The notes beneath the pieces were generated by a model. That model searched no databases. It saw nothing but the letters and a program-made list of their open reading frames with translations, and was not told where the DNA came from. This document shows positions 21,101-30,936 of a stretch of DNA of 64,000 nucleotides, in pieces. Each line of letters begins with the position of its first letter. Within the stretch, counting starts at the first letter, position 1. The stretch is from positions 478,298-542,297 of the forward strand of contig NW_017962921.1 of assembly GCF_001661345.1 (NCBI RefSeq), written 5' to 3'. The stretch is from Ascoidea rubescens DSM 1968 (taxonomy: Eukaryota > Ascomycota > Saccharomycetes > Ascoideales > Ascoideaceae). Position numbers and translations under genes: made by a program.

Positions 21101-22632
21101 TGGATAAGAATCAAAACCAAATTTTTAATTTTCCAACAATAAACTCTTTATCAAGTGAAATTTGCATTTTTATTAAATATTTTGACAAGATCAATCAAAA
21201 AATTATAGGTTTTGGGGATATTATAATGTCGAGATCTGAGCCTATATCAAATTTAAAATATATTTTGAATAAATTTATTGGCTATCCTGAAGGTACATTG
21301 TTGGATTTTTATGAAGAAATCAAACCAACAAACATTGATGAAATAGATATTGAGAAATCATTTTCAGAAAATGAGTTATCAAACGGTGATATAATTTGCT
21401 TTACAGAATCATCTGTTCAAGTTGATCCTGACACAAATAAAAAATTACAAGAATTAAATAAGGAATTTGAAAAAAACACAGCAGAGTTTTTGAAATCTGT
21501 ATCAAATAGCAATGAAAATGATCAGGAAAAACAGTATGAATCTATTATTCCTCATTGTGAAAATCCAAAAATGTACTACAGGTTCCTCGCAACTAGGCTT
21601 CAAATTGTTTTCAAACCTATCGTCAATTTCGAAAATGATGATTATGTTATTGTAAATAATGGTGAGGGAATGGATGATAAAAATTCCAAAGGTGAAGAGC
21701 TAGACGCAAATAATGATACACTATCTAATTCTAAAGATTTTCACTTTTGGTGCACAACTACAACTACTTATGATGAAATGGTTAAGGCATTAAGTGAAAA
21801 ATTGGGAGTTGTACCAGAATATTTGAGAATTTTCTTGATACATGGGGATTCAAGAATTGCATTGCGATCTCACAATACTATTGGTCATATTGTAAATACT
21901 AAAAATTACAGAGCTGCTTTGACATTGCAGTTTGAATATGAAATATTGAGTATCACATTGGATGAGTTAGAAAACATGAAAACAATCAAAGTTTCCTGGA
22001 TTCCGTCAGGAATAATGCATGAACATTTATTTGAGTTTTTAGTACCAAAAGATGCCGGGGTTTCTGCTTTGTTTGATAAATTACAGCACAAATTAAATTT
22101 CGATGATTCTGTTAAGGAGACTATTTTATGTTGGATTTCCAATGACGAAAATAAACTATTTAATTACTTTAAATCAACTGATAAGATTCAAATAATCCCT
22201 GATGATTTTATAGTTTATGCCAGTCCTTTAAAGAATGATGCTAGGTACTTGAACTGCAATCCGGAGACAGCAGATGAAAAGTTGAAGAAGGAATTAGAAA
22301 AAATACACTTTTTACCTGTATTTCAGTTTCAAAAAGACCCTTCTAAAACACATGGAATTCCATTCTTTTTCGGTGTATATAAAGATGAAACAGTTAAAGA
22401 ATTTAAAACCAGGTTCCAGGAACGGTTATCTTTGGGACAAAAAGAATTTAATAAAATAAAGATTGGTTTGATAAGTCAAAATAACATGGATATTCGTTAT
22501 TTTGATGACGAAGATTCTAATTTTAATGCTTATGAATTGATGCAACCAGGGGATAGTTTATTTCTTGATCATCCAAATCGTTCAACACACAATCAAAATT
22601 ATGGAGGTGGTGCAATTTTTATTAAAAACTGA
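18172..22632 (+). CDS. UBP15: Ubiquitin-specific protease Ubp15 (USP7/HAUSP orthologue)
   Basis: 1486 residues, longer than S. cerevisiae Ubp15 (1230) because of an N-terminal extension. It begins with an acidic Asp run (about 43-66) and Asn-rich linkers. The MATH/TRAF domain covers about 215-420 (FTWEIKNFYNP, then YRCGGYNWDILLFPKGN). The USP catalytic domain follows: Cys box GLKNQGATCYLNSL with Cys440 as nucleophile, and His box GDISSGHYYTMIR with His681 as base, followed by WYRFDDDKVWKVT. The C-terminal half carries the tandem ubiquitin-like/USP7 C-terminal region. The enzyme removes ubiquitin from substrates and in yeast acts in cell-cycle entry and peroxisome biology. Catalytic residues look intact. 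I saw no in-frame CTG codon in the whole gene. Confidence 0.96.
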   Translation: MAPNNNLSIKNPVNSINDQYVDMEVIPDPGDPTSMEIDADVEVIDDDDDDDDDDDDNDDDDYDDDVPLGDINNIDDLDNMDDIDNDLNTIDASIHPIQGPGNTNPNSSSNNSTNDNSHLNDITHINNVDNISNPKSCSKSIPKNVSKNVSKNTSKNNAANNPTPNNNIHNAKNHNHKNQNLTPQQKKNIAPATDFNFWMNQIKDVPDYDYIEKKHFTWEIKNFYNPDNSNNNNNNNNNINNNNNNNNNNNNNNNNSNNNTQNNAPNKLVSPVYRCGGYNWDILLFPKGNTNNNNYISLYLQPLPETKKKITNSNESKDSINSYSSNSDDLIDPDWYVCAQFGLLIWNPENPMIKFFNHSHHRFYKDETDWGFSNFIDLKSLSKVQGFNEGFLSQKSNNLNITVFVKVLKDKTGVLWHNFVNYNSKKETGFVGLKNQGATCYLNSLIQSYFFTKSFRKLVYQIPSKDDNSVTLALQRVFYQLQISDDAVDTSDLTRSFGWDTGAAFTQHDVQELNRILMDRLESKMKLTNVEGGLNNIFVGKMKSYIKCINVNYESSRIEDFWDIQLNVKSMKGLIESFKNYIEVELLEGENQYDAFGYGLQDAKKGVVFENFPPVLHLQLKRFEYDFNYDTLMKINDRYEFPDTIDLSPYLNQDNKETLKEDWNYDLYGVLIHQGDISSGHYYTMIRPTKDGDWYRFDDDKVWKVTHKEVFEDNFGCDLLDNSITSTFSRSDFLEYQTKTHTSAYMLVYIRKDLSSEILEEVTDDNVPKHIIETVKREKEEKLRKIKEQEEMRLCLSISLFTPRIFNNYEGFDLAANQYDKYYSHSLYDQKSSPKVIKMLKTTKWDDVYKTIFKSLNYDENVARKFLRLWAIVYRKNYTIRPDCPVKVAVAEIDNTKVSSSTIHEIYSKLATRKNGEFLLYCEDLRRDLRSIVRYIDEKGVDLIPKVFKNYKTLPFIFEKLDKFFYKVILNENGENVDKNQNQIFNFPTINSLSSEICIFIKYFDKINQKIIGFGDIIMSRSEPISNLKYILNKFIGYPEGTLLDFYEEIKPTNIDEIDIEKSFSENELSNGDIICFTESSVQVDPDTNKKLQELNKEFEKNTAEFLKSVSNSNENDQEKQYESIIPHCENPKMYYRFLATRLQIVFKPIVNFENDDYVIVNNGEGMDDKNSKGEELDANNDTLSNSKDFHFWCTTTTTYDEMVKALSEKLGVVPEYLRIFLIHGDSRIALRSHNTIGHIVNTKNYRAALTLQFEYEILSITLDELENMKTIKVSWIPSGIMHEHLFEFLVPKDAGVSALFDKLQHKLNFDDSVKETILCWISNDENKLFNYFKSTDKIQIIPDDFIVYASPLKNDARYLNCNPETADEKLKKELEKIHFLPVFQFQKDPSKTHGIPFFFGVYKDETVKEFKTRFQERLSLGQKEFNKIKIGLISQNNMDIRYFDDEDSNFNAYELMQPGDSLFLDHPNRSTHNQNYGGGAIFIKN
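18862..18950 (+). repeat. AAT/AAC trinucleotide run encoding poly-Asn in UBP15
   Basis: About 30 codons are almost all AAT or AAC and lie inside the MATH domain, in a loop between FYNPDN and the PVYRCGG strand. The tract probably forms an unstructured surface loop and is a likely length polymorphism. Confidence 0.85.
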
Positions 22633-22980
22633 TTTTATATTTTCATGTTTGTTTATTTGTTAAATTTTGAAATAGTCCAAATTTTTTTTCTTTCTAAATT
22701 TTGTTTTTGCTTGATTTTTCTTTAGCTGAAATATTTTTAACTATTTAAACTCTTTGCAAGGTTTTCCTTTTATTTTTTTTTCTTCTATTTTATTAAATTT
22801 TATTTAACTTACTTTTAGTCGGCCCATTTAAATGGTCTCAAAAAAACACGCGGATGGTAAATATATTTTTGATTGAAATTTTTTATGTTCAATATTTGTA
22901 AGATTGAATCAGATTAGTAATTGATTGTGAAACTCAATTGAAAAATTGGTCAATTTGATTCTATAAACATAATTATCGAG
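22633..22980. other. UBP15-SQT1 intergenic region
   Basis: 348 bases, T-rich after the UBP15 stop, as for a yeast 3' end, then the SQT1 promoter. No other gene is seen. Confidence 0.5.
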
Positions 22981-24231
22981 ATGGAGAGAAAAGATGATGG
23001 TGGAAAGGATACTTTTATCAATCCAAATGAAATCGATGAGGAGATAGGGAATGTTTCTGATGAAGCCGAACCTATGGATGAAGATGAAGGTGATGAAGAA
23101 CTTCAAGGAAATGATGATATTATCGAAATAGACATGTCTAACAATTCCTGGGCTTATTTTGATAAACATCAAGATTCAGTGTTCAAAGTGATAAGTCATC
23201 CATTTTTACCCATTGTTGTTTCTGGTGGAGCTGATAATACAGCTTTTATGTGGACATCAAATTCGCAGCCTCCAAAACTTATAACAGAACTTAAAGGACA
23301 TACTGAATCAGTAATTGCTGGTGGTTTTACAAAAGATGGATCATATATTATTACCGGAGATATGACCGGGAAAGTTTTAGTTCATAAAGCGTTTAAAAAA
23401 TATCAACAATGGAGAAAAATAGCAGAAATTAATGAAATTAGTGAAATAAGTTGGATCGAAGTGCATCCAGTTCAGAATTTTTTTGCGTTTGGTGGTATTG
23501 ATGGATCAGTTTGGTGTTATTCTATTGAAAATGATAATGTTGAGCAAGTCTTTTCAGGGTTTAATCATTCAATTGAGTGTACATCTGGAAAATTTGTCGA
23601 TGTTGATGATATAGATTCATTACTTTTAATAACTTGTTCTGAAGATTCAAGTATCGTGTTTTGGAATTGTTACACCTCTGAGCCGATTTTCAAATTAACC
23701 AGTAATGATTTCAAATCATCAGATAACCATTCTTGGGTGACAATTTCTGCTTTAGATAATAGCAAGATTGTTGCGGTTGGAAGTAGAGATGGTGTTATTG
23801 CAATCTTGAATTATGAGACAATCAAAATATTGAACACAATAAAAGCAATAGATTTGAAAGAAAGCGATGATATTTATGACTCTTCAGTAGAGGCTTTGGC
23901 CTGGTGCAGTGTGGAAAATTCTACGTTATTAGCAGTTGGATTAGTTTCTGGAGATTTGACCTTTTATGACAGTAAAAGCTGGAGGATAAGAAAGAGCGTT
24001 AAATTAGAAGATGCAATTACTAAATTGGAATTCATAAAAGATGAAAATTTTCTTATTGGCTCATGTATGAATGGTAGAATATATAAATGGAATGTTTTAA
24101 CAGGCAAAGAAGAATTTGTTGGTGTGGGTCATAATTTGGGTATCTTGGATTTCTGTGTTCAAGACAAAGGCAACAAGCTCATAACGGCTGGGGATGAAGG
24201 TGTCTCATTGGTTTTCAACTTGAATAAATAA
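22981..24231 (+). CDS. SQT1: WD40 chaperone Sqt1 for ribosomal protein uL16/Rpl10
   Basis: 416 residues (431 in S. cerevisiae). An acidic N-terminal stretch (PMDEDEGDEELQGNDD) is followed by DMSNNSWAYFDKHQDSVFKV, very close to the Sqt1 family sequence DMSNNS..YFDKH.DSVF. WD repeats include SGGADNTAFMWTSNSQPPKL, TGDMTGKVLVH, and the end VGHNLGILDF...TAGDEGVSLVF, all diagnostic for Sqt1. Sqt1 binds the N-terminus of newly made Rpl10 in the cytoplasm and delivers it to 60S subunits. The acidic leader is the part that helps bind the basic ribosomal protein. The ATG is preceded by an A-rich context. Confidence 0.95.
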   Translation: MERKDDGGKDTFINPNEIDEEIGNVSDEAEPMDEDEGDEELQGNDDIIEIDMSNNSWAYFDKHQDSVFKVISHPFLPIVVSGGADNTAFMWTSNSQPPKLITELKGHTESVIAGGFTKDGSYIITGDMTGKVLVHKAFKKYQQWRKIAEINEISEISWIEVHPVQNFFAFGGIDGSVWCYSIENDNVEQVFSGFNHSIECTSGKFVDVDDIDSLLLITCSEDSSIVFWNCYTSEPIFKLTSNDFKSSDNHSWVTISALDNSKIVAVGSRDGVIAILNYETIKILNTIKAIDLKESDDIYDSSVEALAWCSVENSTLLAVGLVSGDLTFYDSKSWRIRKSVKLEDAITKLEFIKDENFLIGSCMNGRIYKWNVLTGKEEFVGVGHNLGILDFCVQDKGNKLITAGDEGVSLVFNLNK

Positions 24232-24841
24232 GTAGTTTTATAATTGAATTCGAGTAAGACCCTGTTTTCAGATAATCTTTTTTCTTTTTAAATTGGAGTT
24301 TATAACAAAATCAATTCTATTAAGAAAAACAATACACGTAATTGGTTGCAATGTTGAAAGGTGATTTAGTCCTAAAATTGAAGTAAAAAGATAATCAATC
24401 AGGGTGGAGTCCTTCATAAGTTTTGTTCTTCCAATGCGAAGTGTTCTCCTTAATCGTAGAAAAGCGATTAACGAGAAGGCTTTAATAGCATTGGGTGGGG
24501 CCAAAGGCCAAAATCATAAAACAATACATTTGAAACAAGAATAGAAGTGTAAAAAAAAATGGAAATGTGAAAAACAGCATATATTAACTATATACCATTA
24601 TAAACAAGTTGCTAAACCACATATGAGCTAAGTGATATAAAAAGAGTAGAAGAAAAGAAGAGCTGAATTTTTTAAATTATATCAGAAAAACCCAACTGTT
24701 ACCCTCTCCAAAGAAATTTAGGTCTCAACTCTTCTGTGGTGGATCTCTGAAGATGAGGAATGGTTGTGAGGACGAAGAGAGTATTATCGAATCTACAGAA
24801 TTGCAAAGTTAAGTAGAGATTGAAGACTCATTCTGCACAGT
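24232..24841. other. Convergent 3' region between SQT1 and RPA49
   Basis: 610 bases where two genes end toward each other. No protein gene is evident. A 78-codon open frame on the minus strand near 24268-24504 has no features and I do not call it. Confidence 0.5.
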
Positions 24842-26104
24842 TTATCGTTGTCTTCTTCCACTTCTTACTAAATCAGGGAGCTTGAGAGGCACCTTCAATG
24901 TGGCAACTTGGTCTTTTGCTGTTATTTTAACGTCAAATGCTTCGATTTGAGTCTGGGTAGCATTTCTAACTAGACAACCTACAGCTCTCAATAAAATTAT
25001 CATTCTTGATGGTTTAAGCGACAATTCTTGAGCCAAAGGAGCAACGAGAATGGAGAAATTGTCAATATGCATAATCAAAACCAAAATGAAACATAATAGC
25101 TTGTCCTCATGGCTGGGATCTATGGTGAAACTTCTGTCTTTGGATTTACCAAATTGACTTGGTCTTGAGATTGTGAATTTATCGAGAATAGTTTCAACAA
25201 ATACTTCGGCGGGGTTTTTGAGTAGTTCGAGTAGCTGCGATTTTTTTGATAAATTTTTTTTGAATGCATATGTTCCTAGTAAAAGTGACGTGAAATATAG
25301 TAATTTCATCTTTTTAACATCCAACTCATTGTCAGGATTATTGTATTTCATTACATGTTCTTTAAGATATAATGAATCGCTAAAAGGAAATAATTCAAGT
25401 CTTTTTTTAGCATCTTTTTCTTGGAAAATTGGAGCAAGTCTGATTATGTTCCATTCTTTTTTGTCTATTAAGCCGGAAATTGGGAAGGCATCATCAACGA
25501 TGGTGGCATTAATGTCATATGGAGGAATAGGTCTATTTGATTCTGAAATTGATTTTTTAAGACCATCTCTTGTGGGAACATCAAAGGTGGACAATTTAAC
25601 GTTGTCAATGATATCGACCTCCATGTCCTGTAAGGCGTCCGTATCAATACGATTTCTTTGAATATCATTGATTGCCTTTTTTGCCTTTTTTGAACCAAAA
25701 GAACGACCGAGACTGCTCTTTTGTTCTGAATACTTGACATCAAGTTGTTTAATTTCCTGGATTTTAGATCTTTTTCGCTTTTTAGAGACAATACTCATTA
25801 ATTCTACTGGAATTTGATTGTACAATTCCACTTTTTGAGTTGAAGGATCATAAACTGCAACGCAATAATTGTTTGGATCGTCTGATTGAGCTGATATAAA
25901 TTCTAATTGATCATTTTCTCCATAAAGTATATTTGGGTCATAAGTTGATGCCTTTGATTTATATAACTTAAAATTATTCTGTTGATTGCCTTCAAACCCA
26001 TTAAAAAAACTGCCTATAACTAAGGAAGGTTGAGATACATATTTAGAAACCTCCAAATTCTTTTGGTTGAAGGCAACAGCCTTTTCCTTTTTTAATACAA
26101 CCAT
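24842..26104 (-). CDS. RPA49: RNA polymerase I subunit A49
   Basis: 420 residues (415 in S. cerevisiae). The N-terminal dimerisation domain is recognisable by VSKYVSQPSLVIGSFFNGF and FISAQSDDPNNYCVAVYDPS. A Lys/Arg-rich linker follows (KKRKRSK near 108-115, GSKKAKKA). The C-terminal tandem winged-helix region includes RPIPPYDINATIVDDAFPIS and ends LPDLVRSGRRQR. A49 pairs with A34.5 to form a TFIIF-like module that aids initiation and elongation on rDNA in the nucleolus. The first ATG fits the family start. A CACGTG at 26187-26192 lies about 83 bases upstream of the ATG. Confidence 0.94.
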   Translation of the reverse strand: MVVLKKEKAVAFNQKNLEVSKYVSQPSLVIGSFFNGFEGNQQNNFKLYKSKASTYDPNILYGENDQLEFISAQSDDPNNYCVAVYDPSTQKVELYNQIPVELMSIVSKKRKRSKIQEIKQLDVKYSEQKSSLGRSFGSKKAKKAINDIQRNRIDTDALQDMEVDIIDNVKLSTFDVPTRDGLKKSISESNRPIPPYDINATIVDDAFPISGLIDKKEWNIIRLAPIFQEKDAKKRLELFPFSDSLYLKEHVMKYNNPDNELDVKKMKLLYFTSLLLGTYAFKKNLSKKSQLLELLKNPAEVFVETILDKFTISRPSQFGKSKDRSFTIDPSHEDKLLCFILVLIMHIDNFSILVAPLAQELSLKPSRMIILLRAVGCLVRNATQTQIEAFDVKITAKDQVATLKVPLKLPDLVRSGRRQR

Positions 26105-26992
26105 GTTAGTTTCAATTCTTTATCAATTTGAAAGATTGAATGAAAAATTTGGCATATTGAAAAAAAAGTTAAAAAAAATAAAAATGCACGTGATATACGT
26201 TAGGATTAGGTTTTTGAGACCATATTTTTGGGTCAGGGTATTGCAGAAGGTAGAGCATCCATCCAGGCGGTTTCATTTCAAAAAGTGTGGTTTATAATTC
26301 TTTTAATCTTAACTTTTAATCCACAATCTTCAATCAACCCTAATGCTAATGGTAGTAATAATAGCGATCCATTTGTATTTGTTGCCTCTAGGCTTAGACA
26401 CTCTCTTTGTTTTACATTTAAAACCAGTTCGTGCCTTCCAAAAGTTGGAAAGTCGGTTTAGTTACCAGTGTTAATGACTAAAAAAGGACCTATGTGAATA
26501 TTATTTTGTTTAAATTCAATTGGTGTTACACTCTTCACCATTAATTCAACAAACATCCTTCTTTACATTTCTTATCCGCTACTTGTCAAGGAATTTGCAG
26601 TCTCCTATGCCAGATGCCAGTTCATTGTATCTCAAAATTTGGTTAATGAAATTATTTACTTTATTAATTTTTCCAAAAAATCTAACAACATATAGTTTAT
26701 TTCATATCATCCTATCAACAGTGTACCAATACTATAGTTGAAGATATATTGGATAGCTAACACAAAAGATTTAATGAGTTTCAATATATCCGCGTATGCT
26801 TTTGTTATCAAACAACAAAATAGTTTGTTTTACTAATACTATAAACAAAACAGTTTAAATGCAATATAACAATTAAACCAAAGATCATTTGATGATCATA
26901 TTTAAAAATTAACAATAACCACCACTCTGCACTAATTCTACCACCAGCAATTGTTTTCACAGCAATAAGTTTCAATCTATGTTTAAGTTTGT
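26105..26992. other. Intergenic region upstream of RPA49
   Basis: About 890 bases. The first ~100 hold the RPA49 promoter with a CACGTG element (26187-26192). The rest is AT-rich with only short open frames that lack protein-like character. It separates the housekeeping block from the accessory patch at 26993. Confidence 0.5.
26187..26192. promoter_or_regulatory. CACGTG site in RPA49 promoter
   Basis: ATGCACGTGATATACG lies about 83 bases upstream of the RPA49 ATG, a typical position for an activator site. It is a candidate binding site for a Cbf1-like bHLH factor. Confidence 0.45.
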
Positions 26993-29506
26993 TTAAGCTT
27001 GTTTAAGCTGTTTTCGGTCTAACTGATCCATATTGTGCCTTTTTCGTTTTTGTTCCTTTTTCACGATTGTTGGTTTTGGTGGTTTTAATTCCTTTTCAAT
27101 ATTGTAATATTTATTTGCAATTTCAGTGATTACTTTCTTCTGATTTTCCACAAACTCACAATCAATGTCGATGTAATTGGTACAATCGCACAAGAGGTCA
27201 ATTAATGATAAATAATCTAACCAGCAATAAAACAAAAACTCATCTAATTGTTTATCATCCGACTTGGCTTGCTTATGATTTTGTTGGTTTTCAAGATTTC
27301 TATCATTGTTAATCGAAGAGCTGCCAAAATCAATATAATAAAAAGCATTTTGTTCTTCGTTGTATACCACATTCAATGAATGAATGTCGCAATGAACCAC
27401 TCCGGAAGAGTGAATTAGATACAAATTCCCAAGTGATTTAATCATCATTTTCTTAACTTTCTTACTTGTTACGTGCTTCATGTCGTTGGTTTTCAAATAT
27501 TTGGTTTCAAGAAACAAACCAGCCATTTGAAGATTTTCATGATCATTTGATTGATTAAAATTCGTTAAATGTTTTTCCTTGACTAAATTTGGATGTGATA
27601 GATATCCATATTGAAACATCTGCGGAACGATTGTCCTGAATTTTTTTGCAGAAAGCTTTTTATAAGCAGCAATCTCTTTCATGAACCTTGTTTGCGTAGC
27701 ACAAAATTTATCAACTAAAACAGCATATTTATACTTATCAGTTTGCTCATCAAATATGGAGTTTGTACATCGGATAGCATCATATATTTTTAGCACCTTG
27801 CCATTGGTTATTACAAAAACTGCAGCATAATTCTAGTTAGGCTTGTCACCTTGAATAATTGTTGTGACATTTTTGAGAAAAACATCGCTCGGGCAACAAA
27901 TAACTTTATCTGTCAATGCTTTAAATAATATTCCTTCTGCAGAATTTATCCTTAAACTAGCATTGTCGGTTTCTGAGTTTTTAATAAAAGTTACATATTG
28001 ATTTTGAATGGTATAAAATGCTTTTATAAATTTTCTGTTAAGAGATGGCGAAATCGCCAAATTTTTAAGCATTGTTAAGCATTTGTTTTGATGCTCTTTC
28101 CGTTCCCGGTCACTGCGACGCGACTGGCGAAGAAAATGCTTCAAAATGAAAGCTGTTAGTATTGTAGAAGGTGTAAGGTTGTCCAAACTTGTATCTTTAA
28201 GCGAAATCATTTTATATTTAATTGGAACTTTAGCAATCATATTTCCCTCTGCTATCCCTGCCACCTGATTGTCATTATATTGTTCAAATAAAATCTCATA
28301 AAAGAATACATTTTTATAATCAGATATAATTCCATCATCACAACAGCTAAAAAGGGTCTGATAAAGAGATTGAGAAAAAACTTTTTTAAAGTTTTGCATC
28401 TTATTATTAATTGTGCTAGTTTCAAAAAATGTCGATGAGAAATCATAAAAGTATTTTTTGAGATTTGGAAGTTTAATTTCAATAGGTACAACTGGTTTTC
28501 TTGATTCTCCAATGACTAAAGTGATGCCTGGAATTACTTTAAATTTTTCATATTGAGATTTTTTGGATTGTTTTACTGGATTTAACACTTTGAGTGTTTG
28601 ATAAAATACATGGTTAGAACCAGTAATGTTTGTGGGAGAAATCAATCTACATATGGGATCTAACAATCTGTTTTGAAAAAGATATTCAATTGATTTTTCA
28701 TTGAGCACAATTACATTAGAACCAGTTGCATAATCAAAAACATTTGAAATGATGTGCGAATTATCAAATATATATGAGGATAATCTTGTTGTAATTTCAA
28801 TTAATTCTTCATTTGAGAACTGGCATTGCTCCGCAGGTACTACCATGTGGTAGCTATCATAAAACAAATTGCATCTGTTTGTGCTAATGGGTTTTGTTTC
28901 AAAGTGCAGCTTTAAAATAGTCGGACTCGGGAGCTGTTTGTCGACGTTAAGGATTTCAATTTCTTGAATGGTAATATCTTTTTGAAGTTTTGGAATGTTA
29001 AAATTTAAAAAAGCATTAATAGAGAGCCAGTGATAGACGTATTCAATTATGGTATCGTCAGGATCTTCTCTAATTTTCATGTTAGATTTAGCACATTTCC
29101 AGATTTCACCAATATCACTAAAATTGTAATTAAGGGTTTTAATATAGTATGCAATACCACTTTTTGCTGAGAAAAGTGAACTTGCAAATAATTTTGCGGA
29201 GGTTGGATAATCATTACTTGTTTGATGTTGAGCACAAGACTCTAGCTCTTTACTGTTTCTAAATAATGGTGAATGAAGTCGCAATAAAAAATGATAAACT
29301 TTGGAATTTATATTATTATAAGCTTTGGTAAAATCATCAGAATTATTTGCGGAACGGCGTGCTTGTTCTTTTAGTAGCTGGTAAAGATTAGCATCATTAA
29401 AATTTTCTTGATGTTATCTGTAACGTTTCAAATGGGTGTTGAAATTATCTAGCGATCTGTGCACCAATGATAGTTTGCGTGCTTTGTATTTGATGTAGAC
29501 GTCCAT
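26993..29506 (-). pseudogene. Nuclease-like plus protein-kinase ORF with two in-frame stops
   Basis: Starting at the ATG at 29506 (MDVYIKYKARK), one frame runs about 838 codons to 26993. It is broken by TAA at 29414-29416 (codon 31) and TAG at 27833-27835, with no frameshift. The middle part has VVPIEIKLP followed about 35 residues later by SQSLYQTL. This resembles the E-x-K and Q-x3-Y core of PD-(D/E)XK nucleases. The last part, after the TAG, has all main kinase landmarks: KVLKIYDA (ATP-site Lys), KEIAAYKKLS (helix C Glu), VVHCDIHSLNVVY (catalytic Asp and Asn) and YYIDFGSSS (DFG). Nuclease-kinase fusions are known among Crinkler-like and FunK1-type fungal proteins; that match is inference. 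A GTG or a downstream ATG could in principle give shorter proteins. It is most simply a decaying accessory gene. Confidence 0.65.
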
Positions 29507-29875
29507 TTGAATTTAGTATTACAGTAGTAATTTAGCTTGAAATATAATAATATTGATATATCTTATTTAACTAAAGTGGGTACGTCTAAATGTCTCACAA
29601 GTCCAAAGTGTGTAATATTTAAGCAATCATTCTGACAAAATTTAAGCAGCTTTTGTGTCTAGAGCTTAAAGTTTGAGAATCCTGCATATTCTCGCATGTT
29701 AAGTTGTTCCGTTTTACTTATTTTGACTCATTTCTCTATTTTGTCCATCGGAGGGTTTTCGAATACTTTAACGATACGATTGATTCGTATCTTTTGAAAT
29801 GGCGAATATATAATGTTTTTAAGGAATCTATTTAATTATTTATCATTTTAGTATTTATTGATATTGAATAATTGA
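29507..29875. other. Spacer between two divergent broken ORFs
   Basis: About 370 bases, AT-rich, between the 5' end of the nuclease-like/kinase ORF (minus) and the open frame at 29876 (plus). It may once have been a shared promoter. No gene is seen. Confidence 0.4.
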
Positions 29876-30721
29876 CTAATCAATGGTGAGATAAATGATC
29901 CCTTCCACAAATTTTTTATAAGCAATTTCAAGCAAAGTAGCTACAAGATAGATAAAGAAGACAACAATGAAAATGCAAACGACATTTCAAGCTTCGATTT
30001 GTTTGATGCGGAAAAGTATTGGAATTTCAAATCTTCAATCAAAGACGATGTAATATTTCATGAATTTGCTGATCCATTGATCAAACGAATAATATTATCA
30101 ACAGCAACTGATTCAAACACTTTTAAGGACTGTGATCTTCAATTAATAACAATGGATTTTTTGTTTTGCAATTTCAATCACACTTCTAATTGTGCCCACG
30201 ATCATTTCAATAATTATGAACATCATTCAAGTACTGATATTAATAATCATGATGCTTTGAAAAAATTGAGCTTGTCAATTAATGCAAATATAATCTCCAG
30301 TTTCAACAATAAAAATGAATTGAAATTACAAATTAACTATTGATTAGGAAAAACAAATAATTTGATATTAAATTTGAGACTTAATGGGTATAGTTTATTG
30401 AATGTATTACTTAGGTTTGTTTGTTTGTTTTTTATTCAATGGCAAACCCATTTAATTTTTCATATGTTTATTAATTTAAATTTACTTGTTTTAAAAAAGA
30501 ATAAAACTACTCTTTATGTAAATCAGTTAGACAATATTTTCTGGTTTTGTTTTATCAGTAAAAGTTTCAAAAATAAAAATAATAATCATATTAATTGTTA
30601 TCATTTAACAACTTTCTATGGTTTGATGGCAGAGAAAGAATTCTATATAAAAGCTCACAAAACAAAAGAGAACGTCCTATTTTTGACAAACTACGATGGG
30701 CTGGAATACAAATATATTTAA
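29876..30721 (+). pseudogene. Unrecognised ORF without start codon, broken by in-frame TGA
   Basis: The frame is open from 29876 to 30340 (including EKYWNFKSSIKDDVIFHEF), stops at TGA 30341-30343, and continues in the same frame for 125 codons to TAA at 30719-30721. No ATG occurs in frame before 30152. The sequence has non-repetitive, protein-like composition (ADPLIKRIILSTATDSN, NCYHLTTFYGLMAEKEFY). The absence of a start and the internal stop make a working gene unlikely. I see no family. It lies head to head with the broken nuclease-like/kinase ORF, so both may come from one accessory insertion. An intron spanning the TGA was considered, but no GT...AG pair fits. Confidence 0.4.
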
Positions 30722-30936
30722 AATAGGATTCTCGTATTTCAAGCCATTTTAAAATTAAAACATTTGGAACAGAAAAACAAATTAATTTTAGATAATTATC
30801 AATTCTCCTTAGATTGCATGGATTATATCATAAATTAACAAATACCTTAAGTACATAATCTAATTTAATAAACAGAAGATAGTTTTGGGATTTATTTTTA
30901 TTATTATTAATAACTCTTTCGGTTTATCTCAAACAA

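Noticed and set aside
30281-30420. Intron removing the TGA at 30341
   Set aside because: No GT...AG pair with a branch site fits around the stop.
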